Positions 1 through 15,549 of a stretch of DNA of 64,000 nt are shown here, one piece after another. The stretch's first letter is position 1; every line of letters begins with the position of its first letter. A program made the translations under genes and the position numbers. Below the pieces are notes generated by a model. The model worked only from the letters and a program-made list of their open reading frames with translations, was not told the origin of the DNA and did no database searches. Location of the stretch: contig CM026391.1 of the NCBI GenBank assembly GCA_014843695.1, positions 37,943,515 through 38,007,514 of the forward strand. The letters are read 5' to 3'. The DNA comes from Archivesica marissinica (taxonomy: Eukaryota > Mollusca > Bivalvia > Venerida > Vesicomyidae).

Positions 1-660
1 TGCTCTACATACATCATGCATTAATATCAGTGCTCTACATACAGCCTGCATTCATATCAGTGCTCTACATACATCCTGCATCCCTATCAGTGCTCTACAT
101 ACATCATGCATTCATATCAATGATCTACATACATCATGCATTCATATCAATGCTATAAATACATCCTGCATTCAAACCAGTGCTCCACATACATCATGCA
201 TTCATATCAGTGCTTTACATACATCCTGCATTCATATCAATGCTCTACATACATCCTGCATTCATATCAGTGCTCTACATATATCATGAATTCATATCAA
301 TGCTCTACATACATCCTTCATCCCTATCAGTGCTCTACATACATCCTGCATTCATATTAGTGCTCTACATACATCCCGCATTCATATCAATGCTCTACAT
401 ACATCCTGCATCCATATCAGTGCTCTCCATACATCCTGCAATCAAATCAGTGCTCTACATACATTCTGCATCCGTATCGGTGCTCTTCATTCATCCTGCA
501 TTCATATCAATGCTCTACATACAGCCTACATTCATATCAGTGCTCTACATTCATCCTGCATCCATATCAGTGCTCTCCATACATCCTGCATTCAAATCAG
601 TGCTCTACATACATTCTGCATCCCTATCGGTGCTCTACATTCATCCTGCATTCATATCAA
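1..660. repeat. Segmental duplication inside array 1 (copy A)
   Basis: Bases 1-660 match 3601-4260 at a constant offset of 3600, with only two differences noticed by eye (near positions 95 and 507). The shared pattern of variant units, including the rare TTAATATCAG and ACAGCC variants, shows block duplication rather than independent monomer drift. A third, shorter match starts at 5610. Confidence 0.85.
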
Positions 661-2700
661 TGCTCTACATACATCCTGCATTCATATCAGTGCTCTACAT
701 TCATCCTGCATTCATATCAGTGCTCTACATTCATCCTGCATTCATATCAGTGCTCTACATTCATCCTGTATTCATATAAGTGCTCTACATACATCCTGCA
801 TTCATATCAGTGCTATACATTCATCATGCATTCATATCAGTGCTCTACATACATCCTGCATTCATATCAGTGGTCTACATTCATCCTGCATTCATATCAA
901 TGCTCTACATACATCCTGCATTCACATCGGTGCTCTACATTCATCCTGCATCCCCATCGGTGATCTATATTCATCCTGCATTCATATCAATGCTCTACAT
1001 ACATCCTGCATTCACATCGGTGCTTTACATTCATCCTGCATCCCTATCGGTGCTCTACATTCATCCTGCATTCATATCAATGCTCTAAATACATCTTGCA
1101 TTCACATCGGTGCTCTACATTCATCCTGCATCCCTATCGGTGCTCTACGTTCATCCTGCATTCATATCAATGCTCTACATACATCCTGCATTCATATCAT
1201 TGCTCTACATACATCCTGCATTCCTATCAGTGCTCTACATACATCCTGCATTCAAATCAGTGACCTACATACATTCTGCATCCCTATCGGTGCTCTACAT
1301 TCATCCTGCATTCATATCAATACTCTACATACATTCTGCATTCATATCAGTGCTCTACATACATCCTGCATCCCTATCAGTGCTCTACATACATCCTGCA
1401 TTCATATCAATGCTCTACATATATCCTGCATTCATATCAGTCCTCTACATACATCCTGCATCCCTATCAGTGCTCTACATACATCCTGCATTCATATCAG
1501 TGCTCTGCATACATCATGCATCCCTATCAGTGCTATGCATACATCCTGCATCCCTACCAGTGCTCTACATACATCCTGTATCCCTATCAGTGCTCTACAT
1601 ACATCCTGCATCCCTATCAGTGCTCTACATACATCCTGCATCCATATCAGTGCTCTACATTCATCATGCTTTCCTATCAATGCTCTGCATACATCATGCA
1701 TCCCTATCGGTGCTCTTCATTCATCCTGCATTCATATCAGTGCTCTACATACATCCTACATTCATATCGGTGCTCTACATTCATCCTGCATTCATATCAG
1801 TGCTCTACATATATCATGCATTCATATCAATGCTCTACAAACATCCTTCATCCCTATCAGTGCTCTACATACATCCTGCATTCATATTAGTGCTCTACAT
1901 ACATCCGGCATTCATATCAATGCTCTACATACATCCTGCATTCATATCAGTCCTCTATATACATCCTGCATCCCTCTCAGTGCTCTACATACATCCTTCA
2001 TCCCTATCAATGCTCTACATTCATCCTGCATCACTATCAGTGATCTACATACATCCTGCATCCCTATCAGTGCTCAACATACATCCTGCATCCCTATCAG
2101 TGCTCTACATACATCCTGCATCCCTATCAGTGCTCTACATTCATCCTGCATCCATATCAGTGCTCTCCATACATCCTGCATTCATATCAGTGCTCTACAT
2201 ACATCCTGCATTCATATCAGTGCTCTACATACATCATGCATTCATATCAGTGCTCTCCATTCATCATGCATTCATATCAGTGCTCTACATACATCATGCA
2301 TTCATATCAGTGTTCTACATTCATCATGCATTCATATTAGTGCTCTACATACATCCTGTATTCATATCAGTGCTCTACATTCATCATGCATCCCTATCAA
2401 TGCTGCACATACATCCTGCATTCATACCAGTGCTCCACATACATCATGCATTCATATCAGTGCTCTACATACATCCTGCATTTATAACAATGTTCTACAT
2501 ACATCCTGCATTCATAGCAATGATCTACATACATCCTGCATCCCTATCAGTGCTCTACATACATCCTGCATTCATATCAGTGCTCTCCATTCATCATGCA
2601 TTCATATCAGTGCTCTACATACATCATGCATTCATATCAGTGTTCTACATTCATCATGCATTCATATTAGTGCTCTACATATATCATGCATTCATATCAG

Positions 2701-5700
2701 TGTTCTACATTCATCATGCATTCATATTAGTGCTCTACATACATCCTGTATTCATATCAGTGCTCTACATTCATCATGCATCCCTATCAATGCTGCACAT
2801 ACATCCTGCATTCATACCAGTGCTCCACATACATCATGCATTCATATCAGTGCTCTACATACATGCTGCATTCATAACAATGTTCTACATACATCCTGCA
2901 TTCATAGCAATGATCTACATACATCCTGCATCCCTATCAGTGCTCTACATACATCCTGCATTCATATCAGTGCTCTCCATTCATCATGCATTCATATCAG
3001 TGCTCTACATACATCATGCATTCATATCAGTGTTCTACATTCATCATGCATTCATATTAGTTCTCTACATACATCCTGTATTCATATCAGTGCTCTACAT
3101 TCATCATGCATCCCTATCAATGCTGTACATACATCCTACATTCATACCAGTGCTCCACATACATCATGCATTCATATCAGTGCTCTACATACATCCTGCA
3201 TTCATATCAATGTTCTACATACATCCTGTATTCATAGCAATGATCTACATACATCCTGCATCCCTATCAGTGCTATACATACATCCTGCATTCATATCAG
3301 TCCTCTACATACATCCTGCATCCCTATCAGTGTTCTACATACATACTGCATCCCTATCAGTGCTCTACATACATCATGCATTCATATCAGTGCTCTACAT
3401 ATATGCTGCATTCATATCAGTGCTCTACATTCATCCTGCATCCCTATCAGTGCTCTACATTCATCCTGCATTTATATCAGTTTTCAACATACATCATGCA
3501 TTCATATCAGTGCTCTACATACATCATGCATTCACATCAATGCTCTACATTCATCATGCATTCATATCAGTGCTCTACATACATCCTGCATTCATATCAG
3601 TGCTCTACATACATCATGCATTAATATCAGTGCTCTACATACAGCCTGCATTCATATCAGTGCTCTACATACATCCTGCATCCCTATCAGTGCTTTACAT
3701 ACATCATGCATTCATATCAATGATCTACATACATCATGCATTCATATCAATGCTATAAATACATCCTGCATTCAAACCAGTGCTCCACATACATCATGCA
3801 TTCATATCAGTGCTTTACATACATCCTGCATTCATATCAATGCTCTACATACATCCTGCATTCATATCAGTGCTCTACATATATCATGAATTCATATCAA
3901 TGCTCTACATACATCCTTCATCCCTATCAGTGCTCTACATACATCCTGCATTCATATTAGTGCTCTACATACATCCCGCATTCATATCAATGCTCTACAT
4001 ACATCCTGCATCCATATCAGTGCTCTCCATACATCCTGCAATCAAATCAGTGCTCTACATACATTCTGCATCCGTATCGGTGCTCTTCATTCATCCTGCA
4101 TTCATAACAATGCTCTACATACAGCCTACATTCATATCAGTGCTCTACATTCATCCTGCATCCATATCAGTGCTCTCCATACATCCTGCATTCAAATCAG
4201 TGCTCTACATACATTCTGCATCCCTATCGGTGCTCTACATTCATCCTGCATTCATATCAATGCTCTACAAACATCCTTCATCCCTATCAGTGCTCTACAT
4301 ACATCCTGCATTCATATTAGTGCTCTACATACATCCGGCATTCATATCAATGCTCTACATACATCCTGCATTCATATCAGTCCTCTATATACATCCTGCA
4401 TCCCTATCAGTGCTCTACATACATCCTCATTCATATCAGTGCTCTACATACATCATGCATTCATATCAGTGATCAACATACATCCTGCATTCATATCAGT
4501 GCTCTACATTCATCATGCAGTCATATCAGTGCTCTACATTCATCATGCATTCATATCAGTGTTCTACATACATCCTGCATTCATATCAGTGCTCTACATA
4601 CATCCTGCATTCATATCAGTGCTCTACATACATCCTGCATTCATATCAGTGCTCTCCATTCATCATGCATTCATATCAGTGCTCTACATACATCATGCAT
4701 TCATATCAGTGTTCTACATTCATCATGCATTCATATTAGTGCTCTACATACATCCTGTATTCATATCAGTGCTCTACATTCATCATGCATCCCTATCAAT
4801 GCTGCACATACATCCTGCATTCATACCAGTGCTCCACATACATCATGCATTCATATCAGTGCTCTACATACATGCTGCATTCATAACAATGTTCTACATA
4901 CATCCTGCATTCATAGCAATGATCTACATACATCCTGCATCCCTATCAGTGCTCTACATACATCCTGCATTCATATCAGTGCTCTCCATTCATCATGCAT
5001 TCATATCAGTGCTCTACATACATCATGCATTCATATCAGTGTTCTACATTCATCATGCATTCATATTAGTTCTCTACATACATCCTGTATTCATATCAGT
5101 GCTCTACATTCATCATGCATCCCTATCAATGCTGTACATACATCCTACATTCATACCAGTGCTCCACATACATCATGCATTCATATCAGTGCTCTACATA
5201 CATCCTGCATTCATATCAATGTTCTACATACATCCTGTATTCATAGCAATGATCTACATACATCCTGCATCCCTATCAGTGCTATACATACATCCTGCAT
5301 TCATATCAGTCCTCTACATACATCCTGCATCCCTATCAGTGTTCTACATACATACTGCATCCCTATCAGTGCTCTACATACATCATGCATTCATATCAGT
5401 GCTCTACATATATGCTGCATTCATATCAGTGCTCTACATTCATCCTGCATCCCTATCAGTGCTCTACATTCATCCTGCATTTATATCAGTTTTCAACATA
5501 CATCATGCATTCATATCAGTGCTCTACATACATCATGCATTCACATCAATGCTCTACATTCATCATGCATTCATATCAGTGCTCTACATACATCCTGCAT
5601 TCATATCAGTGCTCTACATACATCATGCATTAATATCAGTGCTCTACATACAGCCTGCATTCATATCAGTGCTCTACATACATCCTGCATCCCTATCAGT

Positions 5701-6179
5701 GCTCTACATACATCATGCATTCATATCAATGATCTACATACATCATGCATTCATATCAATGCTATACATACATCCTGCATTCAAACCAGTGCTCCACATA
5801 CATCATGCATTCATATCAGTGCTTTACATACATCCTGCATTCATATCAATGCTCTACATACATCCTGCATTCATATCAGTGCTCTACATATATCATGAAT
5901 TCATATCAATGCTCTACATACATCCTTCATCCCTATCAGTGCTCTACATACATCCTGCATTCATATTAGTGCTCTACATACATCCGGCATTCATATCAAT
6001 GCTCTACATACATCCTGCATCCATATCAGTGCTCTCCATACATCCTGCAATCAAATTAGTGCTCTACATACATTCTGCATCCGTATCGGTGCTCTTCATT
6101 CATCCTGCATTCATATCAATGCTCTACATACAGCCTACATTCATATCAGTGCTCTACATTCATCCTGCATCCATATCAG
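2701..6179. repeat. Higher-order duplication in array 1, 2009-bp period
   Basis: The block 2701 to about 4170 is repeated at 4710 to about 6179 with an offset of 2009 bases, that is 67 units of 30 minus the one-base deletion near 4428. Rare variants occur in the same order in both copies: TGCTGCACAT, ACATGCTGCA, a unit with a TTTATATCAG ending, and TTAATATCAG. Smaller repeats of 330 and 390 bp, marked by the CTCTCCATTC unit at about 2251, 2581 and 2971, are nested near the left end. Confidence 0.75.
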
Positions 6180-6209
6180 TGCTCTACATACATCCTGCAT
6201 TCATATCAG

Positions 6210-7781
6210 TGCTCTACATACATCATGCATTCATATCATTGCTCTACATTCATCATGCATCCATATCAGTGCTCTACATACATCATGCATTCATATCAGT
6301 GCTCTACATTCATCATGCATACCTATCAGTGCTCTACATACATCCTGCATTCATATCAATGCTCTACATACATCATGCATTCATATCAGTGCTCTACATT
6401 CATCCTGCATCCCTATCAGTGCTCTACATACATCCTGCATTCATATCAGTGCTCTACATACATCCTGCATTCATATAAATGCTCTACATACATCCTGCAT
6501 TCATATCATTGCTCTACATACATCCTGCATTCATATCAATGCTCTACATACATCCTGCATTCATATCAGTGCTCTACATACAGACAGCATGCATTCATAT
6601 CAATGCTCTATATTCATCCTGCATTCATATCAGTGCTCTACATTCATCATGCACCCCTGTCAGTGCTCTACATACATCCTGCATTCATATCAGTGCTCTA
6701 CATACATACTGCATTCATATCAATGCTCTACATACATCCTGCATTCATATCAGTGCTCTACATTCATCCTGCATTCCTATCAGTGCTCTACATACATCCT
6801 GCATTCATAGCAATGCCCTACATACATCCTGCATTCATATCAGTGCTCTACATACATCCCGCATTCATAGCAATGCTCTACATAAATCCTGCATTCATAT
6901 CAGTGCTCTACATACATCCTGAATTCATATCAGTCCTCTACATACATCCTGCATCCCTATCAGTGCTCTACATACATCGTGCATTCCTATCAGTGCTCTA
7001 CATACATCATGCATTCATATCATTGCTCTACATTCATCATGCATCCATATCAGTGCTCTACATACATCATGCATTCATATCAGTGCTCTACATTCATCAT
7101 GCATACCTATCAGTGCTCTACATACATCCTGCATTCATATCAATGCTCTACATACATCATGCATTCATATCAGTGCTCTACATTCATCCTGCATCCCTAT
7201 CAGTGCTCTACATACATCCTGCATTCATATCAGTGCTCTACATACATCCTGCATTCATATAAATGCTCTACATACATCCTGCATTCATATCATTGCTCTA
7301 CATACATCCTGCATTCATATCAATGCTCTACATACATCCTGCATTCATATCAGTGCTCTACATACAGACAGCATGCATTCATATCAATGCTCTATATTCA
7401 TCCTGCATTCATATCAGTGCTCTACATTCATCATGCACCCCTGTCAGTGCTCTACATACATCCTGCATTCATATCAGTGCTCTACATACATCCTGCATTC
7501 ATATCAATGCTCTACATACATCCTGCATTCATATCAGTGCTCTACATTCATCCTGCATTCCTATCAGTGCTCTACATACATCCTGCATTCATAGCAATGC
7601 CCTACCTACATACATCCTGCATTCATATCAGTGCTCTACATACATCCCGCATTCATAGCAATGCTCTACATAAATCCTGCATTCATATCAGTGCTCTACA
7701 TACATCCTGAATTCATATCAGTCCTCTACATACATCCTGCATCCCTATCAGTGCTCTACATACATCGTGCATTCCTATCAG
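6210..7781. repeat. 784-bp tandem duplication inside array 1
   Basis: About 6210-6993 is followed directly by a second copy at about 6994-7781. The rare marker CAGACAGCATGCATTC occurs at 6581 and 7365, and the TCATATCATT marker at 6231 and 7015, both 784 bases apart. The second copy carries a four-base insertion (CCTACCTACATAC near 7604). The period is not a multiple of 30 because each copy contains the same small insertion. Confidence 0.8.
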
Positions 7782-10700
7782 TGCTCTACATACATCCTGC
7801 ATTCCTATCAGTGCTCTACATTCAGCATGTATCGCTATCAATGCTCTACACACATCCTGCATTCCTATCAGTGCCCTACATTCATCATGTATCCCTATCA
7901 ATGCTCTACACACATCCTGCATTCATATCAGTGCTCTGCATACATCATGCATTAATATCAGTGCTCTATATTCATCCTGCATTCCTGTCAGTGCTCTACA
8001 TACATCCTGCATTCATATCAATGCTCTACATACATCATGCATTCATATCAATGCTCTACATACATCATGCATTCATATCAATGCTCTACATACATCCTGC
8101 ATTCATATCAGTGCTCTACATTCATCATGCATTCATAACAATGCTCTATATTCATCCTGCATTCCTATCAGTGCTCTACATACATCATGCATTCATATCA
8201 GTGCTCTACATACATCCTGCATTCATATCAGTGCTCTACATACATCCTGCATTCATATCAATGCTCTACAAACATCCTGCATTCATATCAGTGCTCTACA
8301 TACATGCTGCATTCATATCAATGCTCTATATACATCATGCATTCATATCAGTGCTCTACATACATCCTGCATTCATATCAGAGCTCTACATACATCCTGC
8401 ATTCATATCAGAGCTCTACATACATCCTGCATTCATATCAGTGCTCTACATACATCCTGCATTCATATCAGTGCTCTACATACATCATGCATTCATATCA
8501 GTGCTCTACATTCATCATGCATCAATATCAGTGCTCTACATACATCATGCATTCATATCAGTGCTCTACATTCATCATGCATCCCTATCAGTGCTCTACA
8601 TACATCCTGCATTCATATCAGTGCTCTACATACATCCTGCATTCATATCAATGCTCTACATACATCCTGCATTCATATCAGTGCTCTACATACATCCTGC
8701 ATTCATATCAATGCTCTACATACATCCTGCATTCATATCAGTGCTCTACATACATCCTGCATTCATATCAGTGCTCTACATACATCCTGCATTCATATCA
8801 GTGCTCTACATACATCCTGCATTCATATCAGTGCTCTACATACATCCTGCATTCATATCAGTGCTCTACATACATCATGCATTCATATCAGTGCTCTACA
8901 TTCATCCTGCATTCATATCAGTGCTCTACATACATCATGCATTCATATCAGTGCTCTACATTCATCATGCATCCCTATCAGTGCTCTACATACATCCTGC
9001 ATTCATATCAGTGCTCTACATACATCCTGCATTCATATCAATGCTCTACATACATCCTGCATTCATATCAGTGCTCTACATACATCCTGCATTCATATCA
9101 ATGCTCTACATACATCATGCATTCATATCAGTGCTCTACATACATCATGCATTCATATCAGTGCTCTACATACATCATGCATTCATATCAGTGCTCTACA
9201 TACATCATGCATTCATATCAGTGCTCTACATACATCCTGCATTCATATCAGTGCTCTACATACATCATGCATTCATATCAGTGCTCTACATACATCCTGC
9301 ATCCCTATCAGTGCTCTACATACATCCTGCATTCATATCAGTGCTCTACATACATCCTGCATTCCTATCAGTGCTCTACATACATCATGCATTCCTATCA
9401 ATGCTCTACATACATCCTGCATTCCTATCAGTGCCCTACATTCATCATGTATCCCTATCAATGCTCTACACACATCCTGCATTCATATCAGTGCTCTGCA
9501 TACATCATGCATTAATATCAGTGCTCTACATACATCCTGCATTCATATCAATGCTCTACATACATCATGCATTCATATCAATGCTCTACATACATCATGC
9601 ATTCATAGCAATGCTCTACATACATCCTGCATTCATATCAGTGCTCTACATTCATCATGCATTCATAACAATGCTCTATATTCATCCTGCATTCCTATCA
9701 GTGCTCTACATACATCATGCATTCATATCAGTGCTCTACATACATCCTGCATTCATATCAGTGCTCTACATACATCCTGCATTCATATCAATGCTCTACA
9801 ACATCCTGCATTCATATCAGTGCTCTACATACATCCTGCATTCATATCAGTGCTCTACATACATCATGCATTCATATCAGTGCTCTACATACATCCTGCA
9901 TTCATATCAGAGCTCTACATACATCCTGCATTCATATCAGTGCTCTACATACATCCTGCATTCATATCAGTGCTCTACATACATCATGCATTCATATCAG
10001 TGCTCTACATTCATCATGCATCAATATCAGTGCTCTACATACATCATGCATTCATATCAGTGCTCTACATTCATCATGCATCCCTATCAGTGCTCTACAT
10101 ACATCCTGCATTCATATCAGTGCTCTACATTCATCATGCATCCCTATCAGTGCTCTACATACATCCTGCATTCATATCAGTGCTCTACATACATCCTGCA
10201 TTCATATCAATGCTCTACATTCATCCTGCATTCCTATCAGTGCTCTACATTCATCCTGCATTCATAGCAATGCTCTACATACATCCTGCATTCATATCAG
10301 TGCTCTACATACATCCTGCATTCATATCAGTGCTCTACATACATCCTGCATTCATATCAGTGCTCTACATTCATCCTGCATTCATATCAGTGCTCTACAT
10401 ACATCCTGCATTCATATCAGTGCTCTACATACATCATGCATTCATATCAGTGCTCTACATACATCCTGCATTCATATCAATGCTCTACATACATCCTGCA
10501 TTCATATCAGTGCTCTACATACATGCTTCATTCATATCAATGCTCTACATAAATCATGCATTCATATCAGTGCTCTACATACATCCTGCATTCATATCAA
10601 TGCTCTACATACATCATGCATTCATATCAGTGTTCTACATACATCCTGCATTCATATCAGAGCTCTACATACATCCTACATTCATATCAGAGCTCTACAT

Positions 10701-10789
10701 ACATCATGCATTCATATCAGTGCTCTACATTCATCATGCATTCATATCAATGCTCTACATACATCATGCATCCCTATCAGTGCTCTACA

Positions 10790-12430
10790 TACATCCTGCA
10801 TCCCTATTAGTGCTCTACATACACCATGCATTCATATCAGTACTCTATATACATCCTGCATTCATATCAATGCTCTACATACATCATGCATTCATGTCAG
10901 TGCTCTACATTCATCATGCATCCCTATCAGTGCTCTACATACATCCTGCATTCATATCAGTGCTCTACATACATACTGCATTCATATCAATGCTCTACAT
11001 ACATCCTGCATTCCTATCAGTGCTCTACATACATCCTGCATTCATAGCAACGCCATACATACATCCTGCATTCATATCAGTGCTCTACATACATCCTGCA
11101 TTCATATCAGTGCTCTACATACATCCCGCATTCATAGGAATGCTCTACATACATCCTGCATTCATATCAGTGCTCTACATACATCCTGCATTCATATCAG
11201 TGCTCTACATACATCCTGAATTCATATCAGTCCTCTACATACATCCTGCATCCCTATCAGTGCTCTACATACATCGTGCATTCCTATCAGTGCTCTACAT
11301 ACATCCTGCATTCCTATCAGTGCTCTACATTCAGCATGTATCCCTATCAATGCTCTACACACATCCTGCATTCATATCAGTGCTATACATACATCATGCA
11401 TTCATATCAGTGCTCTATATTCCTCCTGCATTCCTATCAGTGCTCTACATACATCCTGCATTCATATCAATGCTCTACATACATCATGCATTCAAATCAA
11501 TGCTCTACATACATCATGCATTCATATCAGTGCTCTACAGACATGCTGCATTCATATCAGTGCTCTACATTCATCATGCATTCATAACAATGCTCTATAT
11601 TAATCCTGCATTCCTATCAGTGCTCTACATACATCATGCATTCATATCAGTGCTCTGCATACATCCTGCATTCATATCAGTGCTCTACATACATCATGCA
11701 TTCATATCAGTGCTCTACATACATCCTTCATTCATATCAATGCTCTACATACATCCTGCATTCATATCAGTGCTCTACATACATCCTGCATTCATATCAA
11801 TGCTCTACATACATCATGCATTCATATCAGTGCTCTACATACATCCTGCATTCATATCAGAGCTCTACATACATCATGCATTCATATCAGAGCTCTACAT
11901 ACATCCTGCATTCATATCAGTGCTCTACATACATCCTGCATTCATATCAGTGCTCTACATACATCATGCATTCATATCATTGCTCTACATTCATCATGCA
12001 TCCATATTAGTGCTCTACATACATCATGCATTCATATCAGTGCTCTACATTCATCATGCATCCCTATCAGTGCTCTACATACATCCTGCATTCATATCAA
12101 TGCTCTACATACATCATGCATTCATATCAGTGCTCTACATTCATCCTGCATCCCTATCAGTGCTCTACATACATCCTGCATTCATATCAGTGCTCTACAT
12201 TCATCATGCATTCATATCAATGCTCTACATACATCCTGCATCCCTATTAGTGCTCTACATACACCATGCATTCATATCAGTACTCTATATACATCCTGCA
12301 TTCATATCAATGCTCTACATACATCATGCATTCATGTCAGTGCTCTACATTCATCATGCATCCCTATCAGTGCTCTACATACATCCTGCATTCATATCAG
12401 TGCTCTACATACATACTGCATTCATATCAA
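10790..12430. repeat. Block repeat in array 1, 1440-bp offset
   Basis: A distinctive run of variant units (a CCCTATTAG ending, then an ACACCATGC unit, then TACTCTATATAC) occurs at 10801 and again at 12241, exactly 48 units apart. The following units, including the ATTCATGTCAG variant, also agree until about 10990 and 12430. This points to unequal exchange or array-internal duplication on a scale of about 1.4 kb. Confidence 0.7.
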
Positions 12431-15400
12431 TGCTCTACATACATCCTGCATTCATATCAGTGCTCTACATACATCCTGCATTCATATCAGTGCTCTACAT
12501 ACATCCTGCATTCATATCAGTGCTCTACATACATCCTGCATTCATATCAGTGCTCTACATACATCCTGCATTCATATCAGTGCTCTACATACATCCTGCA
12601 TTCATATCAGTGCTCTACATTCATCCTGCATTCATATCAGTGCTCTACATACATCCTGCATTCATATCAGTGCTCTACATACATCATGCATTCATATCAG
12701 TGCTCTACATACATCCTGCATTCATATCAGTGCTCTACATACATCCTGCATTCATATCAATGCTCTACATACATCCTGCATTCATATCAGTGCTCTACAT
12801 ACATCCTGCATTCATATCAGTGCTCTACATACATCCTGCATTCATATCAGTGCTCTACATACATCCTGCATTCATATCAGTGCTCTACATTCATCCTGCA
12901 TTCATATCAGTGCTCTACATTCATCCTGCATTCATATCAGTGCTCTACATACATCCTGCATTCATATCAGTGCTCTACATACATCATGCATTCATATCAG
13001 TGCTCTACATACATCCTGCATTCATATCAGTGCTCTACATACATCCTGCATTCATATCAGTGCTCTACATACATCCTGCATTCATATCAGTGCTCTACAT
13101 ACATCCTGCATTCATATCAGTGCTCTACATACATCCTGCATTCATATCAATGCTCTACATACATCATGCATTCATATCAGTGCTCTACATACATCCTGCA
13201 TTCATATCAGTGCTCTACATTCATCATGCATTCATATCAATGCTCTAATACATCCTGCATTCCTATCAGTGCTCTACATACATCCTGCATTCATATCAGT
13301 GCTCTACATACATCCTGCATTCATATCAGTGCTCTACATACATCCTGCATTCATATCAGTGCTCTACATACATCCTGCATTCATATCAGTGCTCTACATA
13401 CATCCTGCATTCATATCAGTGCTCTACATACATCCTGCATTCATATCAGTGCTCTACATACATCATGCATTCATATCAGTGCTCTACATACATCATGCAT
13501 TCATATCAGTGCTCTACATACATCCTGCATTCATATCAGTGCTCTACATTCATCATGCATTCATATCAGTGCTCTACATTCATCCTGCATTCCTATCAGT
13601 GCTCTACATACATCCTGCATTCATATCAGTGCTCTACATACATCCTGCATTCATATCAGTGCTCTACATACATCCTGCATTCATATCAGTGCTCTACATA
13701 CATCATGCATTCATATCAGTGCTCTACATCATCCTGCATTCATATCAGTGCTCTACATACATCAGCATTCATATCAGTGCTCTACATACATCCTGCATTC
13801 ATATCAGTGCTCTACATACATACTGCATTCATATCAGTGCTCTACATACATCATGCATTCATATCAATGCTCTACATACATCATGCATTCATATCAGTGC
13901 TCTACATACATCCTGCATTCATATCAGTGCTCTACATACATCAGCATTCATATCAGTGCTCTACATACATCCTGCATTCATATCAGTGCTCTACATACAT
14001 CCTGCATTCATATCAGTGCTCTACATACATCATCATTCATATCAGTGCTCTACATACATCCTGCATTCATATCAATGCTCTACATACATCCTGCATTCCT
14101 ATCAGTGCTCTACATACATCCTGCATTCATATCAGTGCTCTACATACATCCTGCATTCATATCAGTGCTCTACATACATCCTGCATTCATATCAGTGCTC
14201 TACATACATCCTGCATTCATATCAGTGCTCTACATACATCATGCATTCATATCAATGCTCTACATACATCATGCATTCATATCAGTGCTCTACATACATC
14301 CTGCATTCATATCAGTGCTCTACATTCATCATGCATTCATATCAGTGCTCTATATTCATCCTGCATTCCTATCAGTGCTCTACATACATCCTGCATTCAT
14401 ATCAGTGCTCTACATACATCCTGCATTCATATCAGTGCTCTACATACATCCTGCATTCATATCAGAGCTCTACATACATCCTGCATTCATATCAGTGCTC
14501 TACATACATCCTGCATTCATATCAGTGCTCTACATACATCCTGCATTCATATCAATGCTCTACATACATCATGCATTCATATCAATGCTCTACATACATC
14601 ATGCATTCATATCAGTGCTCTACATACATCCTGCATTCATATCAGTGCTCTACATTCATCATGCATTCATAACAATGCTCTATATTCATCCTGCATTCAT
14701 ATCAGTGCTCTACATACATCATGCATTCATATCAGTGCTCTACATACATCCTGCATTCATATCAGTGCTCTACATACATCCTGCATTCATATCAGTGCTC
14801 TACATACATCCTGCATTCATATCAGTGCTCTACATACATGCTGCATTCATATCAATGCTCTACATACATCATGCATTCATATCAGTGCTCTACATACATC
14901 CTGCATTCATATCAGAGCTCTACATACATCCTGCATTCATATCAGATCTCTACATACATCCTGCATTCATATCAGTGCTCTACATACATCCTGCATTCAT
15001 ATCAGTGCTCTACATACATCATGCATTCATATCACTGCTCTACATTCATCATGCATCAATATCAGTGCTCTACATACATCATGCATTCATATCAGTGCTC
15101 TACATTCATCATGCATCCCTATCAGTGCTCTACATACATCCTGCATTCATATCAGTGCTCTACATACATCCTGCATTCATATCAATGCTCTACATACATC
15201 CTGCATTCATATCAGTGCTCTACATACATGCTGCATTCATATCAATGCTCTACATACATCATGCATTCATATCAGTGCTCTACATACATCCTGCATTCAT
15301 ATCAGAGCTCTACATACATCCTGCATTCATATCAGAGCTCTACATACATCCTGCATTCATATCAGTGCTCTACATACATCCTGCATTCATATCAGTGCTC

Positions 15401-15549
15401 TACATACATCATGCATTCATATCAGTGCTCTACATTCATCATGCATCAATATCAGTGCTCTACATACATCATGCATTCATATCAGTGCTCTACATTCATC
15501 ATGCATCCCTATCAGTGCTCTACATACATCCTGCATTCATATCAGTGCT

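Larger units (their letters stand above)
1..15549. repeat. Satellite array 1: 30-bp tandem repeat, about 518 copies
   Basis: The whole stretch is a head-to-tail array of a 30-bp unit whose first 20 bases are TGCTCTACATACATCCTGCA. The unit is G-poor on this strand (3 G against 9 C). Variation is concentrated at a few two-state positions: CAG/CAA at the unit end, TCCTG/TCATG in the middle, CATAC/CATTC, and TTCAT/TCCCT. The 30-base register is unbroken for the first 4.4 kb and shifts only rarely later (near 4428, 6585, 7605, 9801, 13248 and a cluster at 13728-14035). All three forward frames stay open for hundreds of codons because the unit lacks forward stops, while the reverse consensus has a stop in every frame. 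No single frame survives the register shifts, so this is satellite rather than a gene. The left end lies outside the window and the right end runs into a gap. Confidence 0.97.

Noticed and set aside
1110..14672. Very long forward frames in array 1 as genes for repetitive proteins
   Set aside because: All three forward frames are open at once, register shifts move the sequence between frames, and the common variants alter residues in each frame. No start context, signal peptide, intron or non-repeat domain is present. The frames running beyond 15549 pass through 1000 N.
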